64,000 nt of DNA from JBCCMQ01 sp039026235 (GTDB lineage: Bacteria > Pseudomonadota > Alphaproteobacteria > Rhodobacterales > Rhodobacteraceae), in the NCBI GenBank assembly GCA_039026235.1, contig JBCCMQ010000001.1, forward strand, positions 496,001 through 560,000. Direction: 5' to 3'. Positions 51,997 to 60,913 of the stretch are shown in pieces. Positions within the stretch are counted from its first letter, which is position 1; each line of letters starts with the position of its first letter. The position numbers and the translations under genes were made by a program. The notes beneath the pieces were generated by a model that was not told the DNA's origin, did no database searches, and was given only the letters and a program-made list of their open reading frames with translations.

Positions 51997-52077
51997 CTAG
52001 GCAGGTATGTTCGATGCGAAAATCAGCACCACGAATGCCAATGCTTCAAGTAAAAGAATTGCGTTGCGCAAATCCAT
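51997..52077 (-). CDS. Possible 26-residue hydrophobic peptide
   Basis: On the minus strand, an ATG at 52077 with GGGGGA just upstream opens a 26-codon frame. It has a short polar start (MDLRNA), a single hydrophobic stretch of about 18 residues (ILLLEALAFVVLIFASN) and ends at TAG. It lies 100 bases downstream of acnA, in the 203-base gap before the convergent ccmG. The composition fits a small membrane protein; chance cannot be excluded. Confidence 0.35.
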   Translation of the reverse strand: MDLRNAILLLEALAFVVLIFASNIPA

Positions 52078-52177
52078 TTCCCCCACGGGGATATATTACC
52101 ATCCGAACGGATGGGTTGAAGGCGCAAGACCGGCATTTTGGGTCATTTGAAGGAAACGGATTGTTTACGTCAGCGCA

Positions 52178-54865
52178 TCAAGCGGCTTTTGCAAGGTTCC
52201 GCAGGACAAAGTGCAAAACGCCGCCATTTTCGATGTATTCGATCTCAACGGCCGTATCGATGCGGCACTTCAGAGTGATTTCCTTAACTGTGCCATCGCC
52301 ATAGGTGATCGTACAGGGCACATCTTGCAGCGGCTCGACAGTGTCGAGACCTAAAATCGTGACCATCTCGTCACCCTTCAAATTCAATGTCTTGCGGGTG
52401 TCTCCTGATGTGAATTCGAACGGGATCACGCCCATGCCGACCAGATTGGACCGGTGAATCCGCTCAAAGCTTTCGGCGATGACGGCTTTCACGCCCAAAA
52501 GGGCCGTGCCCTTGGCTGCCCAGTCCCGCGATGACCCGGCGCCGTATTGCTCGCCGCCGAAGATGACCAGGGGCACGTCCTGATCCTGCCAGGCCATGGC
52601 TGCGTCAAAGATCGAGGTCTGTTCGCCGTCCGGACCGAGCGTATAGCCGCCTTCGACACCGTCCAGCATCTCGTTTTTAATGCGAATGTTGGCGAAAGTG
52701 CCGCGCATCATGATCTCATGATTGCCGCGGCGCGATCCGTAAGAGTTAAACTCTCGCGGTGCCACCTGGCGGTCGGTGAGATAGCGGCCCGCCGGGGTGG
52801 TTTCCTTGAAGGAACCAGCGGGGCTGATGTGATCGGTCGTCACCATGTCCCCGAGGATTGCCAGAACGCGCGCGCCCTCGACATTGTCGATGGTGCCTGC
52901 CTCTGGACCCATGTTCTGAAAATAGGGCGGGTTCTGCACGTAGGTTGAAGACATCGGCCAGTCATAGGTCAGGCTGTCGGTGGTTTCGACCCCGCGCCAT
53001 TTGTCATCGCCCTTAAAGACATCGGCGTATTTCGACTGGAACGCTTCCCGGGTCACGGTGCGTTCTACCAGTTCGGCAATTTCCTGTTGCGACGGCCAGA
53101 CATCTTTCAGGTAAACGTCATCACCGTCCCGGTCGGTGCCAATGGGATCCTTGGACAGATCGATGTCCATCGTCCCGGCCAACGCGTAGACCACGACCAG
53201 CGGCGGCGATGCCAGGTAGTTTGCCCTCACATCAGGACTGATCCGTCCTTCGAAGTTCCGGTTGCCGGACAGGACCGCCGTGGCGACCAGGTCCCCCTCG
53301 GAAATCGCCTTTGAGATTTCCGCCTGCAGCGGGCCCGAGTTGCCGATGCAGGTCGTGCAGCCATAGCCCACGAGGTTAAAGCCTATGGCATCAAGGTCGT
53401 CCTGAAGCTCGGCCGCCTCAAGATAGGCCGATACCACCTGCGAGCCCGGCGCCAGAGAAGTTTTCACCCAGGGCTTGCGGTTGAGACCTAGCTCGCGCGC
53501 CTTGCGCGCAACCAGCCCGGCACCGATCATGACATAGGGGTTCGATGTGTTGGTGCATGAGGTGATCGAGGCAATGACCACCTTGCCCGATTGCATGGTG
53601 TAACTCTCGCCTTCGACAGGAACCTCTTTTCCCATCGGCCGTTTGAAAACCGTCTCCATTTCCTTCGAAAAAGCGGCCTTCGCGTCGGTCAGGGCCACGA
53701 AATCCTGCGGTCGCTTCGGGCCGGAAATCGCAGGCACGATGGTGCTCATGTCCAACTCTAGCGTATCGGTATAGATCGGATCATAGTCCGCGCCCCGCCA
53801 CATCCCGTTTGCCTTGGCGTAGGCCTCGACCAGCGCCACGGTTTCCTCAGGCCGGCCGGTTGTGCGCAGATAGCGCAGGGTTTCCCCGTCGATCGGGAAA
53901 AACCCGCATGTGGCGCCATATTCAGGCGCCATGTTCCCGATTGTTGCCCGGTCCGCCAGGGGAAGCCGGTCCAACCCGGGGCCGTAGAATTCAACGAATT
54001 TACTGACCACGCCTTTTTCGCGCAGCATCTGGACGACTTTCAGCACCAGATCTGTTGCGGTGGTGCCTTCGACCATTTCTCCGGTCAGTTTGAAGCCGAT
54101 GACCTCGGGGATCAGCATCGATATCGGCTGGCCCAGCATGGCAGCCTCTGCCTCGATGCCGCCGACGCCCCAGCCAAGGACGGCTGCACCATTGACCATT
54201 GTCGTATGGCTGTCGGTCCCCACGAGCGTATCCGGATAGGCGACCTCGACACCGGACTGGTCCTTGTCGGTCCAGACCGTCCGGGCAAGGTATTCCAGGT
54301 TCACCTGGTGGCAGATGCCCGTGCCCGGGGGAACAACGCGGAAGTTATCGAATGCGGATTGCCCCCACTTCAGAAAGGTATAGCGCTCCATGTTGCGCTC
54401 GTATTCCCGGTCGACGTTCATCTGAAACGCACGGGGGTTGCCGAACTCGTCAATCATCACCGAGTGATCGATCACAAGGTCAACCGGGTTCAGTGGGTTG
54501 ATCTTCTCGGCATCGCCGCCCAGCGAGACGATGCCGTCGCGCATGGCCGCCAGATCGACAACGGCGGGGACGCCGGTGAAATCCTGCATCAATACACGGG
54601 CCGGGCGATAGGCAATTTCGCGGGCATTCTTGCCGCCAGCGGCCCCCCATTCGGAAAAGGCGCGTATATCATCGGTGGACACCGTCTTGCCGTCTTCGAA
54701 ACGGAGCATGTTTTCCAGAACGACCTTCAAGACCGCCGGAAGTCCCGCAAACTCGCCCAATCCGGCCTCTTCTGCGGCCGCGACGGAATAGTAAGCGTAG
54801 TCCTTGTCGCCGACGCTGAGTGTTCGACGTGTGTTGGAGTCATCCTGTCCTACGATGATCGTCAT
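52178..54865 (-). CDS. acnA: Aconitate hydratase
   Basis: The 895-residue TCA-cycle enzyme of the AcnA/IRP1 type interconverts citrate and isocitrate. The 4Fe-4S cysteines are C437 in SCTNTSNP and C503 and C506 in GCTTCIGNSG. Substrate-binding blocks include GTDSHTTMVNG and GAGSSRDWAAKG. The ATG at 54865 with GGAGG upstream is the start; the frame is open for another 62 codons without support. It has its own promoter region, with a palindrome at 54955-54972. Confidence 0.97.
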   Translation of the reverse strand: MTIIVGQDDSNTRRTLSVGDKDYAYYSVAAAEEAGLGEFAGLPAVLKVVLENMLRFEDGKTVSTDDIRAFSEWGAAGGKNAREIAYRPARVLMQDFTGVPAVVDLAAMRDGIVSLGGDAEKINPLNPVDLVIDHSVMIDEFGNPRAFQMNVDREYERNMERYTFLKWGQSAFDNFRVVPPGTGICHQVNLEYLARTVWTDKDQSGVEVAYPDTLVGTDSHTTMVNGAAVLGWGVGGIEAEAAMLGQPISMLIPEVIGFKLTGEMVEGTTATDLVLKVVQMLREKGVVSKFVEFYGPGLDRLPLADRATIGNMAPEYGATCGFFPIDGETLRYLRTTGRPEETVALVEAYAKANGMWRGADYDPIYTDTLELDMSTIVPAISGPKRPQDFVALTDAKAAFSKEMETVFKRPMGKEVPVEGESYTMQSGKVVIASITSCTNTSNPYVMIGAGLVARKARELGLNRKPWVKTSLAPGSQVVSAYLEAAELQDDLDAIGFNLVGYGCTTCIGNSGPLQAEISKAISEGDLVATAVLSGNRNFEGRISPDVRANYLASPPLVVVYALAGTMDIDLSKDPIGTDRDGDDVYLKDVWPSQQEIAELVERTVTREAFQSKYADVFKGDDKWRGVETTDSLTYDWPMSSTYVQNPPYFQNMGPEAGTIDNVEGARVLAILGDMVTTDHISPAGSFKETTPAGRYLTDRQVAPREFNSYGSRRGNHEIMMRGTFANIRIKNEMLDGVEGGYTLGPDGEQTSIFDAAMAWQDQDVPLVIFGGEQYGAGSSRDWAAKGTALLGVKAVIAESFERIHRSNLVGMGVIPFEFTSGDTRKTLNLKGDEMVTILGLDTVEPLQDVPCTITYGDGTVKEITLKCRIDTAVEIEYIENGGVLHFVLRNLAKAA

Positions 54866-54954
54866 GGCGGCCTCCGCAATTTTGCCAAATGAGGTGGTAG
54901 CTATGTCTGAGATGCAGCATCCTGGGTGTGCATTCAAGAGGCGCGCTGAAATTC

Positions 54955-54972
54955 TGTACACAATCGTATACA
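54955..54972. promoter_or_regulatory. Inverted repeat upstream of acnA
   Basis: TGTACAC-aatc-GTATACA has 7-base arms with one mismatch. It lies 90 bases upstream of the acnA start and 118 bases upstream of the divergent DUF1223 gene. The TGTAYAC/GTRTACA arms resemble operators of GntR-family regulators, which often use TTGTATACAA-like sites. No GntR gene is in the window. Confidence 0.4.
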
Positions 54973-55090
54973 ATGCCGGTGTTGCGCCGCTGCGCATGTC
55001 ACGCCCGTGTAAAGTCGTTCTCGCAAAGGCTTGATTGGAAAATGCGGGCAACCGCCGATAGGCATGGGGCCAACACGAAAGGGTCTTCGT

Positions 55091-55795
55091 ATGTCAGCTT
55101 TGTTCCGTCTGTTGGCCGTACTGTCGGTTTCGGTCATGCCAGTTTTGCCAGCATCAGCCCAAACCCAGGACGTACTTGTGGAGCTTTACACAAGCCAGGG
55201 CTGCAATTCCTGCCCGCCTTCAGATGAGCTGCTTGGTGAGTTGGCAGAACGTGAAGGGATTATCGCCCTGGCGCTGCATGTCGATTACTGGGACTACATC
55301 GGCTGGAAGGATGAATTTGCCGATCCAGCGCATGGTCTTCGTCAAAAACGTTATGCGCGCGAGGCGGGCCGGAATGTGGTTTACACGCCGCAGATGATTA
55401 TCTCTGGTCAGACCAGTGTCGAAGGCACCAAGCCCATGGAACTTATGGATAAAATCCAAGCCGCGAAGACCAGGCAGGCGCCGGTCGATCTGGCGCTTGT
55501 GCGGCGTGGCGGGACGCTGACGATCAATGCACGGGCGATTTCTCGCGTGACCGGACCGGTGTCCGTATATTTGGTGCGCTATGCGCCTGAACGAACGGTC
55601 AGCATTGCACGTGGCGAAAACCGCGGCCGAACGCTGACCTATCACAACGTCGTCACGTCCTGGGTGACGGTTGGCAACTGGGATCCCCGCAGGCCGCTGT
55701 CAGTTGATGTGCCGCTCCGCGGGGCTGACGAGACCGCTGTCATTGTGCAGCAGGATGGTCCGGGTCCGGTTCTGGCGGCCGCAAAGCTGCGCTAA
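55091..55795 (+). CDS. DUF1223 secreted thioredoxin-like protein
   Basis: The 234-residue precursor has a signal peptide (LFRLLAVLSVSVMPVLPASA). The mature N terminus has VELYTSQGCNSCPPSDELL, with a C-x2-C motif in a thioredoxin-like fold. VDYWDYIGWKDEFAD and YTPQMIISGQ follow, all DUF1223 family marks. Function is unknown; a periplasmic redox role is inferred. The ATG at 55091 directly precedes the signal. Convergent with the acyltransferase. Confidence 0.88.
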   Translation: MSALFRLLAVLSVSVMPVLPASAQTQDVLVELYTSQGCNSCPPSDELLGELAEREGIIALALHVDYWDYIGWKDEFADPAHGLRQKRYAREAGRNVVYTPQMIISGQTSVEGTKPMELMDKIQAAKTRQAPVDLALVRRGGTLTINARAISRVTGPVSVYLVRYAPERTVSIARGENRGRTLTYHNVVTSWVTVGNWDPRRPLSVDVPLRGADETAVIVQQDGPGPVLAAAKLR

Positions 55796-55808
55796 GGCGC
55801 GCCACCTG

Positions 55809-56747
55809 TCACGTACGCGCCGGATCTCCCGCCGTTGGATCAATTCTATCGACGATGTCGGGCGTAATCGGCGCTGCACCCTTCCAGCGCCGGTGCGTCC
55901 ACATCCACTGGTCCATATGCGCCCGTATCTGAGCCTCAAGACTGGCATTGAGCCGTGCGGTCATCTCTTCTGGCGTGGCTGGATCGACGGGCTTTTCAAG
56001 AACCAGATCAAACCTCAAACCATCGTCGCAACGAATGCCGTATCCGGCCACCAAAAGCGCATCGAACTTCAGCGCCAGCTTGGCCGACGCAAGAGATGTG
56101 GCCGCGGCCCGCCCGAAAAAGCTGACCGGCGCGCCGTCGCTGACGAATTGATCGGCGGCAATCGCGGCCATTCCGCCGCCCTTCAGATGTTTGACCATCT
56201 GGGTCAGGCCATTGGGGCCGCGCGGCCAGATCGGCCCTATCTTATTGATTGTGCTCCTATAATGGGCGTCAAAGAAGGGGTTGTTGAAGGGCCTGTAGAT
56301 GGCGCCCACCTCGCAACCGGCCTGAATAAGGGCGACCCGCAAGGCGTCATAGTTGCCGAAGTGGCCGGTGACGATCACCACGGGTCTTTTGTCTTGAGCC
56401 GCCTGTTTGACATCCGACCAGCCGTCGCCGCCCAGGGTCAAGGTCGCACAGTGACGGTAGAAATCACTGCCGGAATAGACCTCGATCAATGTGCGGCCCA
56501 TGTTGTTCGGCACGTTTCGTGTCAGCCGCTGCACATCCTTGTCCGGCAAGTCCGGAACGACCAAAGCCAGATTTTCGCGGATCCGAGTGCGCAGACCCGC
56601 CAAGGGCGCGACGACCGCGCTCATCAACCAGCCCATGACCGGTACGCGCCAGGCGTAGGGCAGGGCGAGCGCCGCGCCCATCAGGCCGCGCGCACCCCAG
56701 TTTTGGATGCGATCAAACATCATGCTGCGATCGGCCGGGTCAGCCAT
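55809..56747 (-). CDS. LpxL/HtrB-type lipid A acyltransferase family protein
   Basis: The 312-residue protein is of the lysophospholipid acyltransferase superfamily. VTGHFGNYDALRVAL contains the H-x4-D catalytic motif. GAIYRPFNNPFFDAHYRSTI and AADQFVSDGAPVSFFGR are the next conserved blocks. TWTHRRWKG-type ending (WMWTHRRWKG) is standard. It is expected to add a secondary acyl chain to lipid A at the inner membrane, or to acylate an ornithine-type lipid. The start is uncertain (56747, 56723 or 56720). Confidence 0.85.
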   Translation of the reverse strand: MADPADRSMMFDRIQNWGARGLMGAALALPYAWRVPVMGWLMSAVVAPLAGLRTRIRENLALVVPDLPDKDVQRLTRNVPNNMGRTLIEVYSGSDFYRHCATLTLGGDGWSDVKQAAQDKRPVVIVTGHFGNYDALRVALIQAGCEVGAIYRPFNNPFFDAHYRSTINKIGPIWPRGPNGLTQMVKHLKGGGMAAIAADQFVSDGAPVSFFGRAAATSLASAKLALKFDALLVAGYGIRCDDGLRFDLVLEKPVDPATPEEMTARLNASLEAQIRAHMDQWMWTHRRWKGAAPITPDIVDRIDPTAGDPART

Positions 56748-56833
56748 GGGACAGGTTGATCTCCGTCTTGCGGAAACTGCCCTGAGGCTTCTAGCGCTCC
56801 AACCGGGGATCGGCAAGCGAGCGGGCCGCTGCA

Positions 56834-57922
56834 CTATTCGTCGTCGGGAAAGAAGAACTCCATCTCGCCCTCGTCCACCAGGGTGCGGATTGCGCCTGTG
56901 ACAGCATCCATTGCCGCCTCGGCTTCCTTGGGTTTCGGCGCGGCCATATCCGCCTTTTCTTCGGCGATCTGTTCCGCCATGCGTTTGGAGATATTGGCCA
57001 GAATGAACTCGGCGGCCTCAGGGGCCGTTTCCTCGGCGGATTTCAGTGCCTGCGCCAGGGCCGTGGCATCGACAAGGCGTGTGATCTTGGGAATGTCGCG
57101 CGGGCGTATGCGTTCCGGGATATTGGCGAAGGTGAAGATCGCCTTGCGCACCCGGTCGGCAAACTCCGTGTTCTCTTCCTCAAGCCCTGCCAGGACGGTT
57201 TCGCGTGTCGAGGACCCTGCATTGTTTAGAATCGCGCCAACACGGTCCACCGGGCTGCTGCTGAAGGCCCGGGCGGGCACATCGTCGATTTGCGCCAGAA
57301 GTGCGCGGCCGATGGTTCGCACCGCTTGGGGCGAGACCGCACTGGTCAACGACACTGCAAATGCGATCCGCCGTGCGCGTTCGCCACTGATCCGCCCAAG
57401 CAGCTCCGCCGCTTTGCCGACCTCCAGTTTAGACATCAGCACGGCCGCGACCTCGGTACTTTCGTTCTCGACCAGTGGCTGCAGCAGATCGGCATCAACC
57501 TCAACCAGTCGCCGCCAGGGATCTGAGGTCAGCTCAACCCCCTCTTCGCGGCTCAGGTCCTGGGCGGTCGATCCGCTGATCGAGCCGTCGAGGATCGATA
57601 AAGCCTCATGCAGTCCGCCGCCGAAGGACACGCCGCCAGACTCCAGTTCTGCAATGAATTCCTCAACAACACTGTTCAGGGTCACCTGATCGATCTGCCG
57701 GATCGATCCCACGTCCCGGGCCAGCTGTTTCTGGACATGCCCGGGCAGATCGACCAGACGCAGCTTACGGCCATCCGACAAAAGCAGTCGGACGATGATC
57801 GCCGCCTTTTCACGTTGCTTCAACGTGCTGGGGGCGGCGGCGGGCGGCGCCGCCTGCTGACCAGGCGCCAAAAACTTCGGAATATCCGCTGGCAGGCCCA
57901 GCGACGTAAGATCGACAGACAT
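56834..57922 (-). CDS. fliG: Flagellar motor switch protein FliG-like
   Basis: The 362-residue protein has the FliG domain order. An N-terminal helical region begins KQREKAAIIVRLLLSDGRKL (35-54), the middle domain contains LMSKLEVGKAAELLGRISGE (162-181) with the EHPQ-like region altered, and the C-terminal domain has FTFANIPERIRPRDIPKITR (266-285) and ALAQALKSAEETAPEAAEFI. FliG couples the rotor to FliM and the MotA stator. It stands alone; no other flagellar gene is in the window, and similarity is distant, so motor function is probable rather than proven. Confidence 0.8.
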   Translation of the reverse strand: MSVDLTSLGLPADIPKFLAPGQQAAPPAAAPSTLKQREKAAIIVRLLLSDGRKLRLVDLPGHVQKQLARDVGSIRQIDQVTLNSVVEEFIAELESGGVSFGGGLHEALSILDGSISGSTAQDLSREEGVELTSDPWRRLVEVDADLLQPLVENESTEVAAVLMSKLEVGKAAELLGRISGERARRIAFAVSLTSAVSPQAVRTIGRALLAQIDDVPARAFSSSPVDRVGAILNNAGSSTRETVLAGLEEENTEFADRVRKAIFTFANIPERIRPRDIPKITRLVDATALAQALKSAEETAPEAAEFILANISKRMAEQIAEEKADMAAPKPKEAEAAMDAVTGAIRTLVDEGEMEFFFPDDE

Positions 57923-57999
57923 ATGGGATCCGGCTTGGTTCGAACCGGTTCTGCCAGAGCTCGGTTAACCGAGCGTTTCCGCGGGCACCGTTTTAGCCC

Positions 58000-58524
58000 C
58001 TAATAGGCGAACCCACGCCCGGAGCGGAGCGCCAGCCGCAATGACACCTCTGCCCATGTTCCGCGTCCGCCCAGACGACGAATTTCGGTCAGTTCGGCCC
58101 GCGCCAGATCAATCCGGCCCTCTTGAATAAAGCCCTGCGCCATATATGACCGCGCCAGAATGTTCGAAGGGTTCTGGGCCAGCGCCTTGCGGTAGAAGTC
58201 ATTGGCAAGATCGATGTTGCCCGCGCGGCGATGGGTGAAACCCATATAGGTCAGAACCCGGTCTTCGGTCTGATCGCGCATAGCCGCCAACGCCGCGAAG
58301 GCTTCCTCGGTCAGACCCATATATGCAAAGGCGCGCGCAGCTTCGAACCGGGTGTCATCGTCCAGCCGGCTGTCTTTTGGCGCAACGCAGGTTTTGGTAT
58401 CTGCATCATAGATTTCGCCGTTCTTGCATTGGGTTATGGTATCGGTCGAGGGCACTGACCCGCCACCGGCTGCGAGCGCCATGGCTGGGGCTAGCGTGAC
58501 TGCAATCGCAAGAAGTGTTCGCAT
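58000..58524 (-). CDS. Secreted TPR-repeat protein with N-terminal Cys motif
   Basis: The 174-residue precursor has signal peptide MRTLLAIAVTLAPAMALA. A short motif QCKNGEIYDADTKTCV (32-47) follows: C-x2-G-x2-[WY]-D-x-D-x2-T-C-V. The rest is three TPR-like helix pairs (ARAFAYMGLTEEAFAALAAM, NDFYRKALAQNPSNILARSY). It is probably periplasmic and may bind a protein partner. GGGAG precedes the ATG at 58524. The same Cys motif occurs in the small protein encoded immediately upstream (58729-58902). Confidence 0.78.
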   Translation of the reverse strand: MRTLLAIAVTLAPAMALAAGGGSVPSTDTITQCKNGEIYDADTKTCVAPKDSRLDDDTRFEAARAFAYMGLTEEAFAALAAMRDQTEDRVLTYMGFTHRRAGNIDLANDFYRKALAQNPSNILARSYMAQGFIQEGRIDLARAELTEIRRLGGRGTWAEVSLRLALRSGRGFAY

Positions 58525-58680
58525 GGTCTCCCTCGGTCTTGGGTGTTCCTGCCAACCATAGACCATTGCAACTGTGACAAAACCCCGAATGCTGTGCCGT
58601 TTGCCGAAACCGTTCTGAGCCCAGCCCATCTGCTGCCTGCGCGACCGCCGGTCAGCGCAACGGCGGCACTCAAATGACGA

Positions 58681-58703
58681 GGGCCGCGCAAGCTGCACGG
58701 CCC
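58681..58703 (-). terminator. Stem-loop downstream of the small Cys-motif gene
   Basis: GGGCCG (58681-58686) pairs with CGGCCC (58698-58703) and, after a C-A mismatch, GCA (58688-58690) with TGC (58694-58696), loop AGC. It lies 26 bases after the stop of the small gene on the minus strand and is followed by a short T-containing stretch rather than a full U-tract. Confidence 0.5.
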
Positions 58704-58728
58704 ACATCGCGTTTTCAGATGCCTCGGA

Positions 58729-58902
58729 TCAGCTGGTGCTGATATCCACGCAGGTCGATGCGTCGCCATCCCAGACCTGTCCGGCCGGGCAGCTTGCAAC
58801 GGTTTGTTCTTTGATGTGACCGTAGCCAGAGCATCCCATGGCGACCGCCAATCCGGGTGCCACGGCCAGAACGGCGGCGGCAAGAAGGGTCTTGATCGTC
58901 AT
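58729..58902 (-). CDS. Small secreted protein with C-x12-C motif (57 aa)
   Basis: The gene is short but well supported: GGGAGAG lies 7 bases before the ATG at 58902. The precursor has a signal peptide (MTIKTLLAAAVLAVAPGLAVA) and a short mature chain containing SCPAGQVWDGDASTCV (37-52), with Cys38 and Cys51, plus Cys24 near the cut site. The motif C-x2-G-x2-[WY]-D-x-D-x2-T-C-V is repeated with identical spacing in the TPR protein encoded next downstream (58000-58524). Function is unknown. Confidence 0.75.
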   Translation of the reverse strand: MTIKTLLAAAVLAVAPGLAVAMGCSGYGHIKEQTVASCPAGQVWDGDASTCVDISTS

Positions 58903-58970
58903 ACGTCTCTCCCTTGGGAACGTGTGTATCCTAAGGCTAGCACGCGCGCGCCCTCGGCCAAGAAGTTTCT

Positions 58971-60278
58971 TCAGCCGTCCTTAAAGACCCGCGTGAAAAT
59001 CGTGTCCACATGCTTCAGATGATAGTCGATGTCGAAATTTTCATCGATTTCGTCTTCGGAAAGAACGGCTGACACCTCGGGATCCGCCCGCAACTCGGTG
59101 CGGAAATCCGCGTTGTCTTCCCAAACACGCATGGCGTTGCGTTGTACTAGCCGATAGGCGTCTTCGCGGCTGATGCCCTTTTGGGTCAGCGCCAGTAGCA
59201 CGCGCTGGGAATGGACAAGCCCGCGAAATCGGTTGAGATTGGCATCCATGGCGTCGGGATAGACCACAAGCTTGTCGATGACACCGGTCAGCCGCGCCAG
59301 GGCGAAATCGAGTGTCACCGTCGCGTCCGGGCCGATATTGCGCTCAACCGACGAATGGCTGATGTCGCGTTCGTGCCAAAGCGCGACATTCTCCAGTGCG
59401 GGCACCACGGCACTGCGCACCATGCGGGCCAGACCCGTCAGGTTTTCACTCAGGACGGGATTGCGTTTGTGGGGCATCGCACTCGATCCCTTCTGGCCGC
59501 TTGAAAAAAACTCTTCGGCTTCCAGAACTTCGGTGCGCTGCATATGCCGGATTTCCGTGGCCACATTCTCGATGGAACTGGCGATGACGCCCAGGGTCGC
59601 GAAAAAGGCCGCATGGCGATCTCGGGGGATCACCTGGGTGCTGATCGGTTCCGGGGTAAGGCCCAGTTTATCGCAGACATGCGCTTCGACGGCCGGATCG
59701 ATATTGGCGAACGTGCCCACCGCACCGGAAATCGCGCCGGTGGCGATCTCGTCGCGTGCTGCGGCCATGCGGGTCCGGTTTCGAGCCATTTCAGCGTAAA
59801 AGCGCGCAAAGGTCAGACCCATGGTCGTGGGTTCTGCATGAATGCCGTGCGAGCGGCCAATGCGCACCGTATGCCGGTGCTCAAAAGCACGCCTTCTCAA
59901 GGCTCCGAGAAGCTGATCGAGATCGGTCAGAAGAATGTCCGCCGCGCGCAGCAGTTGAATGTTGAAGGTGGTGTCCAGCACGTCCGAACTGGTCATACCC
60001 TGATGCACAAAACGGGCCGCATCATTGCCAATGATTTCGGCCAGATGGGTCAGAAAGGCGATTACGTCGTGCTTGGTCACCGCCTCGATTTCGTCAATGC
60101 GGGCGACGTCGAACTCGGTGTCTTTGGCGGCCCAGACTGCGTCCGCGTTTTCCTTCGGAATGACACCCAGCGCCGCCTGGGCGTCACAGGCATGGGCCTC
60201 AATCTCGAACCAGATGCGAAACTTCGTTTCGGGCGACCATATGGCCGTCATTTCAGGCCGGGAGTAACGGGGTATCAC
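58971..60278 (-). CDS. purB: Adenylosuccinate lyase
   Basis: The 435-residue enzyme of the fumarase/aspartase superfamily works in purine synthesis and AMP formation. GMTSSDVLDT (85-95 region), the IGRSHGIHAEPTT segment carrying the catalytic histidine, and the family signature GSSAMPHKRNP are all present. The GTG start at 60278 gives MIPRYSRPEMTAIWSP; AGGAAAGG lies upstream. The frame is open beyond, but not supported. Divergent from the DUF6314 gene. Confidence 0.95.
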   Translation of the reverse strand: MIPRYSRPEMTAIWSPETKFRIWFEIEAHACDAQAALGVIPKENADAVWAAKDTEFDVARIDEIEAVTKHDVIAFLTHLAEIIGNDAARFVHQGMTSSDVLDTTFNIQLLRAADILLTDLDQLLGALRRRAFEHRHTVRIGRSHGIHAEPTTMGLTFARFYAEMARNRTRMAAARDEIATGAISGAVGTFANIDPAVEAHVCDKLGLTPEPISTQVIPRDRHAAFFATLGVIASSIENVATEIRHMQRTEVLEAEEFFSSGQKGSSAMPHKRNPVLSENLTGLARMVRSAVVPALENVALWHERDISHSSVERNIGPDATVTLDFALARLTGVIDKLVVYPDAMDANLNRFRGLVHSQRVLLALTQKGISREDAYRLVQRNAMRVWEDNADFRTELRADPEVSAVLSEDEIDENFDIDYHLKHVDTIFTRVFKDG

Positions 60279-60405
60279 CGGTCGGTAACCTTTCCTGATT
60301 TGAGCGAAAGCGAAATGTCTTCTACTGTCTGAACCCAGCAACGGCAAGCGACGGGCCGATGGGCCATCCAACTAGGGACGCTTGGCGCTATGCGGGTTTG
60401 GGACG

Positions 60406-60885
60406 ATGGCGAAACACGCTCCGCAGACGATAGAGGACTTTTTGGGTGAATGGCGCCTGCGCCGGGATATTGTCGACGTTCGGACATCTCAGGTCAGTCA
60501 CATGGTGGGCACCGCGGAACTTACCCATTCGGGCAAGGGCTTTGCCTATGGCGAAATTGGCAAGCTGACGATCGGCGAAGCGCCGGCGCTGACCGCCACG
60601 CGGCGCTATCTTTGGCACCGGGCAGAGGAGGGGCAGGGGATCGACGTCTTTTTCGAAGACGGACGCCCCTTTCACGCCATCGATCTGACGATGACGATGC
60701 CCCATGCCGAGCATCTGTGTGCGCCGGACCTGTACCACGTCACCTATGACTTCAGGCAATGGCCCGACTGGCGGGTCGAATGGCGCGTTGTGGGTCCGCG
60801 CAAGGACTACCGCCTGACAACGCGCCTGAGCAGGCAAGACGCCCAACCCTTGCACAGCGCATCCGTCTCGGGCATTGAACACTGA
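60406..60885 (+). CDS. DUF6314 family protein
   Basis: The 159-residue cytoplasmic protein is of a family common in Rhodobacterales, with FLGEWRLRRDIVDVR (12-26), EAELTHSGKGFAYGE-like core (TAELTHSGKGFAYGE) and YHVTYDFRQWPDWRVEWRVV near the C terminus. The beta-barrel-like alternation and central histidines (LWHRAEEG, PHAEHLC) suggest a small ligand-binding fold, but function is unknown. A 28-base gap separates it from bioY, so the two may be co-transcribed. Confidence 0.8.
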   Translation: MAKHAPQTIEDFLGEWRLRRDIVDVRTSQVSHMVGTAELTHSGKGFAYGEIGKLTIGEAPALTATRRYLWHRAEEGQGIDVFFEDGRPFHAIDLTMTMPHAEHLCAPDLYHVTYDFRQWPDWRVEWRVVGPRKDYRLTTRLSRQDAQPLHSASVSGIEH

Positions 60886-60913
60886 AATAACGAACAAGAG
60901 GGAGCCTTGTGAA

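Noticed and set aside
55671..56759. A 362-codon open frame on the plus strand
   Set aside because: Opposite the acyltransferase gene with an intact H-x4-D motif; the plus-strand product has no recognisable features.
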